Source: Misgurnus anguillicaudatus
Taxonomy: Eukaryota > Chordata > Actinopteri > Cypriniformes > Cobitidae
Assembly: GCF_027580225.2 (NCBI RefSeq)
Contig: NC_073346.2
Coordinates: forward strand, 3,893,501-3,957,500
Length of the DNA: 64,000 nucleotides
Direction: 5' to 3'
Within the stretch, counting starts at the first letter, position 1. The number at the start of each line of letters is the position of its first letter. Positions 57,188 to 64,000 of this stretch are shown here, one piece after another. The notes below the pieces were generated by a model. The model was not told the DNA's origin. It made no database searches and saw nothing but the letters and a program-made list of their open reading frames with translations. The position numbers and the translations under genes are program-made.

Positions 57188-59743
57188 TTCTCCTTCAGCG
57201 CGAACCTCTCGCTGCTCCGAAGAACAAGAAGCCTTACCTCGCCGTCGACAAAAGCCCTGCAGCGGAGTCCAGGCCTAGCGTCTTCCCTGCCCTTTCCGGC
57301 TGAGAACCGAAGACAGCAGAATCCAGGTCTAGCGTCTTCCCCTGCCGCTTTCCGGCCGAGAACCGAAGATAGCCTTCGCTTGCCGTGGTACGAGCCCTGT
57401 GCAGCGGACACATGCCTGACGAGGTCTCCCCTGCGGCCGCCCGGTAAGATCAATATTTTTAATATAAAGCTGTAAGCTAAAAGAGCAGGCGCTGTTGTAA
57501 TAGCGTCCAGCACAGCGGCTTGAGTGAGCCTCCCTGCTATGAATTTCCCCGAGCGCGTCACCGGTCTGGCACCTCCCACGCCGGGACCGCGCTTATATGC
57601 TTCGGTTGTCTTATCCATGTTTCGTGCTCCCCCTGCTGTTCCTCTCTCCCCGGGATGAACACACGGCGAGCCATGAGACTAGATGGATGCATAGACCTGC
57701 ACACACGGACTAACCCCCCCTGTGTTCTGTCACATCGCAACCGTTCATGCTTACAGAGTCCCTTCGCTCCTCTCACATTCAGTGGCGAAATCTCTGACAC
57801 ATGAATCCCCCGAGTGCATCGGGTGATACCGTTTATATGACGCATGGCTGTTCTGTCTGTGTTGCTGCTCCCCTCTGCCGTTCCTCTCTTGTTGAGATGA
57901 ACAAGCGGGGGAACCGTAAAACTAGAAAGATGCATACGACAAGCAAACACGGCAAAACATCTGCCCCTGTTTCCTGTCATAGCACAGCCACTCATGCTCC
58001 ACGCTCGCGGAGTCCCTCGCTCCTTTCCCCGCAGTGGTGAGATCTCTTAACGGCGTAGTTAGCACGCAGTCTTACGGCTCGCTGCCTCTAAATGCAGCTG
58101 TCTAGTGTTCAACAATTACAGAGCTTCATGCCCCTCCCCTCCTGGAGCGGCGCGATCTCATTCGTCTGCTCGATAGGGCGGATTCGCCGCTATTGGAGCA
58201 TCAAGAACACTCATTATAAGAGCTAACCGGCTCACTATTCGTCTATACAGAGCTTCATGCCCCTCCCCCCTGGAGCGGCGCGATCTCATTCGTCTGCTCG
58301 ATAAGGCGGACACGCCTCTATCTGAGCGCTAAAACACTTATTATAGAGCTTAACCGGCCTGAGTCTATCTCACTTCGGAAAGCTCACTACTAGTCTGCCC
58401 GGTCATTTCTCTCTGGTTTAGACGGAATCAGAGGCAGAACGAATTTGTTTAACATACTGAGGCCCGAATACCTCCCTTTATTCAGTCCCGTCCTATATCA
58501 GTGCGCTGAATATTGGTACATTCTTATATACCCGGTTTTTCTGCCCTTTTTAATAAACGGCAAACCGCGGGCCTCACGGCAGACTTCATCTCTGCGATGG
58601 GTTCAGTCTGACATTAAACATTATTCAGTCCCGTCCTATATCAGTGCGCTGAATATTGGTACATTCTTATATACCCGGTTTCTGCCCTTTTTAATAAACG
58701 GCAAAACCGCGGGCCTCACGGCAGACTTCCTCTCTGCGATGGGTTCAGTCTGACATTAAACCACCTAGACATACTGCTCTGCTCCGTGAGCCGTTCGGGT
58801 CACCGTCACTACTGAGGCTCGTGCAGCTGAACGGCCGAGCTCTGGTCTTCGCAGCACAGCTGCGTCGACATAGAACTGTCTGAAGAGGGGTTAAGTCGCG
58901 CCTCGGCTGGACTGCCCTGAAATGTTTTCTGTGTGCTGTTTATCCAAAACATACTGAGTAATACTGTTGGTTATGCGACCTCACTATAGTGGCGAACGGT
59001 ATTGAATTCCTCTAAAAAGAGTAATTTCCGTGCTTACTATACTGTGTATTGACACCCCACGGTTGTACGGTGTCTCTAAACACTTTCTCGCCTTACTGAC
59101 AAGCAATCGGTAATACGCACACACGGCCCGCTGTCCATAATTCTATCGACGCTTGCCGAAAAAACCCCGGTTTGGCCATATACTGTGTATTGACACCCCA
59201 CGGCTGTACGGTGTCTCTAACACTTCTGCCAAATTCGCTCGCAGCCCACCTCAGTTTCTCCGCTACGATGCTGACGGCGCAAACGAGCACGGTCTTACGG
59301 CTGTCATTCTCTCTTCCTAGAGAGACGCAGCCTCAGACCTCTCCATGGCTCCAAGCATTTGAATCACGCCCTCTCCGGACGGCTACTCAAAGGCTTACAG
59401 CCAAGCGGTTAATGACGTTTTTCGGCCATACAGCTGATTTATATCAGCGGATCCGAAGACGCTCACACCTCCGCTCTGCTCCAATACTCGGAGATATTAA
59501 GGGTAATATCAACCTGAAGTGAGCTTGCTACCCGCCACAATAAGTTTCAAAACTCAAAGCGCGTGCACAGACAGACGCGCGGCATCTCGTTTAAGACGGG
59601 CTCACGTACCCCTCTAACGAGCCTCAGAAAACTGAATATCGTGGCATTCTGTTCATAAGTCCACTTCAGTTTGACTAAGCAAAGGTCCCGCCCCGAGCTG
59701 ACGGCCGGGAAGCTCATGCTTAAGTTACACACAGCTGCATGAA

Positions 59744-60030
59744 GTGCTACCATTACGAGATCGCCAGCATCTGCTGTGGGTTGAACACGCTTTACGACGG
59801 CAATCAGCCTTCGGCGCGTGGAACGCCCGTTTGTCTCATATCAATCACCTTGTACTGTACATACGGTCCATTAAGGGGATGATTTTAGCACTGCAGCACT
59901 CTCGACCATGTTATTGTGATAATGCGGTCGGGCAAACTACGGTGGTTTCATTATTTACCGAACCAGACTGAGATCTCGCCCCCTGTACAAGCTGGCGAGT
60001 CATCTCCTTTATAAACTCATTGCATCGCTT
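59744..60030 (+). pseudogene. DIRS RNase-H-like remnant
   Basis: The frame reads 'RQHLLWVEHALRRQSAFGAW', 'HINHLVLYIRSIKGMILALQ' and 'TTVVSLFTEPD'. The pattern HIN..L...I..M.LAL and then a TTVVS strand follows DIRS reverse transcriptase/RNase H. Heavily altered. Confidence 0.5.
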
Positions 60031-60639
60031 TATAAGCTATGTTCAATCAGAGTGATACGCATCTCGTGCTTAACTACCAAGATGCAGACATATTATCCCG
60101 TTACGATGGGCGTGCAGAGATTGCATCCGTGGGACACGACCTACATTACGTGCCTTATAACACGTTGACACGAGCTGCTAGGACCCCTTTCGCGAGGCGT
60201 CCTTATGCAAAGTCTGATCTATTCTGTCTAGTGACAGCGAGAGTCTTCCCCCCGCGAATTGTAGGTGGAACAGCTTTCTCCTCACTACAGAGGCTCGTGC
60301 ACGGCGGCTTTCTCCCCCTGCGTGTATATATATATATGTGGCGGTGATAACAGCGAACCATGCTTTTATGACCGACCATCCACTTTATTCATAAGTCTGT
60401 CATTTCTCAGATGCGGACGGTGCCCGAGGCGCAGCGCTCTGGAACTGTCCAAGGTCCTGTATGACAGATACGTCTGACGTACATCAGACGATCAGCTGTT
60501 CATCGGCGTCACAGATCACTCACTAGCGCACCTGTCAATACAGGTTATTTATGGATCGTTGACGTTATCACCTCCCGTGACAATGAAGTCTACTCCATGT
60601 ATGGATTAGATCCTCGGGCATGGTCTTAGAAGTTTCTCA

Positions 60640-61600
60640 TTTGACATTTGTGACACGGCCGGCTGGTCCCCTCCGTCCACGTTGTCAGTTTACAGCTTCG
60701 ACATCCCTGCTTCGCGCACTAGTGAGGTTTGTTGCATTAAAGGTGCGCCGCGTAAGCTCACCTGTATGCACGATATGGGTTTTAATTATATGCGTCCACC
60801 GTGCGCTTAGAGAAGCTCACATATGCACGCTACAACATTTCGGTATACACTAAAGATGCGCTCGGAAAAGCTCATCTGTATACACGGCTGTGACACATAC
60901 ATACATTGTTGTTCATCTGTGTACGTTCACGGTGCGTTGAGTGCCCACCGTACGTTCATCAATCATATCTGTACACATTCACGGCGCGTTCTGTGCATTG
61001 ATTTATCTATACGCATTCACGGTGCACTGAAGGGTTCACCCGTGTGCGCACAACTTATTATCAGAACACATGACGGCGCGCTTGAGAATCTTGCCGGCCT
61101 GTGCATTATAACACTCTGATTCATCTATATGCATTCACGATGTATTCAAGTGTTCACCTGTGCCCGTGCAATTTATAGTCAATACACATTTACGGCGCGC
61201 TTGGACAGCTCACCGATCTGTGCACTATAATACTACCTATATGCATCCCGATGCGCTCGAGGGCGCACCTGGGTTCACACTATTGTGGTATTTGTATAAT
61301 CCCACGCTACGAACCGTTCTGCCGCATATTATAGTCAGATCGGCCGTTCGTGAGCTTCGCAGATCACTCACTATGTATGTCTGTTGCTTACAGTGGTTAT
61401 TTAGATGGATCGTTGAAACCATCGCACTGGCTCACGCCCCTCTATGAGCTATGTCCTATATAGAGCCCACTCTGTGAGCGTTTGGCTTTTTCATGGACTT
61501 GGTCTACAGGGGTATCTATTTGATATCTGCTACACGGCCGGCTGGTCTTCGCCGTCTACGTTGTCAGATTGTACAGCTTAGACGTCCCTGCCCTACGAGC
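60640..61600 (+). pseudogene. DIRS tyrosine-recombinase C-terminal-like pieces, duplicated
   Basis: At 60,651 and again at 61,544 the words ACACGGCCGGCTGGTC and CGTTGTCAG..TACAGCTT recur; in frame they give 'TAGWS(P/S)PSTLS', like the end of DIRS recombinases. Between them are repeated CACGGTGCGC-type words, so this part has been internally duplicated. Confidence 0.45.
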
Positions 61601-61910
61601 GCAGGTTCTCTCGGCTCAATCATGCACGCTCATGCGTTTTATGTGTACACCACGGTGCGCTCAGCGAGCTCACCAACGTGACTCTGAATTTACTTAGCTC
61701 GCACACCCGCGGCGCGCTCGGTATCTCGCCGTCTTGTGCTATGTTATGTGCCCCCGGTGCGTTTAAAACCCCACCGTGTGCGCGTCAACATTTTATATGG
61801 TGCTTACACATTGCTTAAAGCTGTGAATATGCCGGGTATAGGGCCACACGCAGTGTCTCTCCGGTAAGGCACTTCTGTACGTTGTGTATGCACGGCGTGA
61901 TGGGATTACG

Positions 61911-62026
61911 TTCCCCCATAGCGTCAGCTAACTGACGCAATGCGAAGTGAACCGTATTGAAAGGGAACGCTTAGGTTACTCACGTAACCCCGGTTCCCTG
62001 AAATAACGGGAACGAAGCATTGCGTC
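61911..62026. repeat. internal complementary region of the DIRS element
   Basis: 61,911-61,975 is the reverse complement of the left tip (CAATACGGTTCACTTCGCAT side) and 61,966-62,026 that of the right tip (GTGAGTAACCTAAGCGTTC side); they fuse at GGGAAC. DIRS elements use such a region to restore their ends. Confidence 0.85.
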
Positions 62027-62639
62027 ACTTGCCGTGCTACAAACGTCTACGCAGCGAGTGTATTCGGCTGCGCGCTTCAGTCGAATAATAATGAGCTCCT
62101 GACGCTTGAACCGCGCTTTTATAAGGACGTGTACTTCCCGCGCGCGGGTTCAAACGTCATTGGTCTGTACTTTGTACAGACGTTAACCAATAGGCTTCAG
62201 TCACGGAGTAAACAGGAGTTTCCCCCCCCATAGCGTCAGCTAACTGACGCAATGCTTCGTTCCCGTTATTTCAGGGAGCCGGGGTTACGTGAGTAACCTA
62301 AGCGTTCATTTTCATAAGGTTGCTAATGCTAACGTGGTAAAAACAGTTTTAAAACTTTAATAGCAGCTGTTTGCTTAACATTGTATATATCTTACCTGGA
62401 GTCTTGTAACTTTGATGATTATTTGATGATTTAATCGATGATTTATCCTCACATGTGGTCTTCTCGGCAGATTTTAGTAATCCATGCATCAGTTCAATCG
62501 ATCTGAAAGTGTTTCCAATCATATTGTTCCTCTGTGCTGTTATTGTGGTATGAACACTGCAGCCATTTTAAATTAAAAACGATTTTAGAACTATATTTTT
62601 ATCGTTTTCGTCCTTGATGTAAGTAACACAATCCGGCTA

Positions 62640-62985
62640 TGACAAATCCCGACATTATGAGGACGTTCTGGCTGTCAGCCAATCGGAAGCGGCGATTTCA
62701 TACACACGCGTGAATATTCATTAGGAGGTGCAGTACACCAGACCGGCCTACAGGGGCGCAGTCTCGATACACACGTCATACACAAAGTCCGGTCATTGTG
62801 ACTTATGAAGACTTTCGGAGAAAATCAGAATTAAAGCTCCTCCTACCCCTAGAAGCACTTCTACATTGCCCGTATTATGAGGACACCGACCCTGTCCTCA
62901 TAATACAAAATGTCCTCATAGTGTGGCGTGTATTCATATGAAATGTCCTCGTAAATCACAAAAACCAACACACAAACAGTGTTAT
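62640..62985. repeat. fish dispersed repeat near the intron acceptor
   Basis: It holds repeated GAGGACA / TGTCCTC words and AAATCACAAAAACCAACACA. The reverse complement resembles the sequence right after the (CA)n run at 31,116-31,147 (GGTTTTTGTGATATACAAGG). Confidence 0.55.
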
Positions 62986-63050
62986 AATAAAGAGTAATAA
63001 TATAATATTCTGGTATATTATCTAATTGTCATTGTTTTAATATTTTAAAG

Positions 63051-63437
63051 GTGAACTTATCGGAGTAGAGTATCTTTACCAGCAAACTGGTAAAGTTCTG
63101 CAGGACTACAGGTTGGCCATTGAAGAGTCTGAGACCACTGAGGTTGCTATAGAGGTGGAGGAAACTTATGATGAACTTGAGGAGTTTCAAGACATCACTG
63201 TCCCCACCTTTGACACAGAGCGGATACCTTCTGCTGCTTCACAAGCATCAGTGTCTGCAGCATCATCTTCAACCCCTCCGGCAACCAGACCCAAGTCATC
63301 ACTGTATGTGTCACCAGTGAGATCTCCTGTCACCAGCTCTACGTCATCACTGTCTGTGGTCCCTCCAGTACCAGTCACATCTTCTGTTTCCAGCTCACTG
63401 CACACTCAGCCAGCACTATCTCCTGGCGCACATAGCT
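63051..63437 (+). CDS. gene B exon equivalent to gene A exon 9
   Basis: The acceptor is TTTTAAAG and the donor GTGAGT. It begins 'ELIGVEYLYQQTGKVLQDYR', then an acidic stretch and a Ser/Thr/Pro/Val-rich tail. Phase 1 fits the exon ending at 30,995. Confidence 0.85.
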
Positions 63438-63568
63438 GTGAGTTTTACCAAAGTATTTTTATTGAGAGTTGTTTGTTGTCACACTAACTCTAAATGACTC
63501 TAAATGAATATTTGTCATATTGAAAGATAAATACAAATGTAAACTAAATATTTACCTTTTTCATGTAG

Positions 63569-63633
63569 CCCCAGGTAACCAAGGGTCCACAGAAACTGAC
63601 CTTTCAACATCTGAAGAGAACCCTTTGCATGAT
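63569..63633 (+). CDS. gene B small exon
   Basis: The acceptor is TCATGTAG and the donor GTAAGG; phase 1 to 0. About 21 codons, 'STETDLSTSEENPLHD'. Gene A has no separate counterpart. Confidence 0.7.
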
Positions 63634-63768
63634 GTAAGGGCACGGTTTCTTTTTTAATGTACATATACATGTATGCAAACAAAATCTGGGTTATGTTGGC
63701 TGTGCTTTCATGTGAATATTTGTATTCATTGGTGCTTTCAAAAGTTGCTAAATGATCTTTCATTTTAG

Positions 63769-64000
63769 GATTGTGTTGGACCCGATAATATTGAAGGTTA
63801 TGGAGCTGTGCAGGACTTGGCAGAGTATTTGTTCAACCTTAGAGAACACCGTCTGGCCTTAACTGGAGAAGAGTCTGATCAAATCATCAACCTATGGCAG
63901 GCATTGGGGGAGTTTGATAAGAAAAAGACCACTTACTCGCCACGTCACCAAACCAACCTAAAACAGGGACGATTCAGGGCCAGTAAGAAGAATGTGGCAC
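63769..64000 (+). CDS. gene B exon equivalent to the start of gene A exon 10, runs off the window
   Basis: The acceptor is TCATTTTAG, phase 0. It reads 'DLAEYLFNLREHRLALTGEE', 'QIINLWQALGEFDKKK' and 'QGRFRASKKN', parallel to gene A exon 10. The residue matching gene A's TGA is Asn here. Confidence 0.85.

Larger units (their letters stand above)
56994..62307 (+). mobile_element. DIRS-type tyrosine-recombinase retroelement, degraded
   Basis: The ends are inverted repeats of about 200 bp (56,994-57,187 and about 62,088-62,307) with extra unmatched tips. An internal complementary region (61,911-62,026) is the reverse complement of the left tip joined to that of the right tip, which is the DIRS circle-junction design. 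The interior has decayed RNase-H-like and recombinase-like pieces. No long frame survives. Confidence 0.85.
24672..64000 (+). pseudogene. gene B: paralogue of gene A, disrupted, continues past the window
   Basis: Exons 24672-25410, 25508-25731, 26406-27359 plus 30034-30672, 30792-30995, 63051-63437, 63569-63633 and 63769 onward can be joined in consistent phases. The protein has the DUF6729-like zinc region and keeps the same candidate acids: KMDSTKK, YVDRDCC and SLESFH. Defects: a frameshift near 24,885 and a CACTA-like element inside the main exon. The two introns that split this region in gene A are absent. The intron 30,996-63,050 is 32,055 bp. The 63-kb exons could instead belong to a separate broken copy; phase, strand and continuity of the family sequence favour one gene. 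Confidence 0.7.

Noticed and set aside
57172..57995. Frames of 94-148 codons on both strands near 57.2-58.0 kb
   Set aside because: They lie inside the GC-rich DIRS body, overlap on both strands and show no family motif.

Overview
The window is vertebrate nuclear DNA, almost certainly from a teleost and plausibly a cyprinid. The signs are GT-AG introns, eukaryotic tRNA genes, a 5S-rRNA-derived SINE3 element, fish-type hAT, piggyBac, Harbinger, CACTA and Tc1 elements, a DIRS retroelement and a TRIM-family pseudogene. It is very repeat-rich. The only long coding structures are two paralogues of one transposase-like family.

Layout. About 1-7.4 kb is a decayed endogenous retrovirus on the + strand: gag, nucleocapsid, protease and env remnants, an LTR-like end, no pol seen, and a hAT and a TTAA-type element inserted. 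From 18.16 down to 7.74 kb on the minus strand is gene A, ten exons whose splice phases all agree, 1,329 codons, with one in-frame TGA. From 18.7 to 20.0 kb is a cluster of tRNA genes and pseudogenes plus a LINE end. From 20.75 to 22.26 kb is a terminal-inverted-repeat element carrying a frameshifted coding exon and five 123-bp repeats. At 22.92-23.25 kb a phased CCAAT-box array precedes a splice donor, a likely promoter and first exon for gene B.

Gene B runs on the + strand from 24.67 kb past the window end. It is a paralogue of A, arranged head to head with it. It carries a frameshift, a 2.7-kb CACTA-like transposon inside its main exon, and a 32-kb intron (30,996-63,050). That intron holds most of the rest: a (CA)n run, a 69-bp satellite, Tc1 fossils, LTR-like direct repeats, a TRIM pseudogene, SINE3, nested MITEs, a 106-bp and a 31-bp minisatellite, a foldback Tc1/mariner element, a 3.5-kb piggyBac-like element and a DIRS element with its internal complementary region. 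The last three B exons (63,051 to the end) rejoin the family sequence in the expected phase.

Function. Genes A and B encode a large protein with a variable Pro/Gln-rich N-terminus, a DUF6729-like zinc-ribbon region, and a block that looks like an RNase-H-fold DDE (MULE-like) transposase with a candidate Asp-Asp-Glu set. The active-site residues persist in both copies although each has at least one disabling change. No function in the fish can be read from the sequence; transposase ancestry is inferred from motif order.
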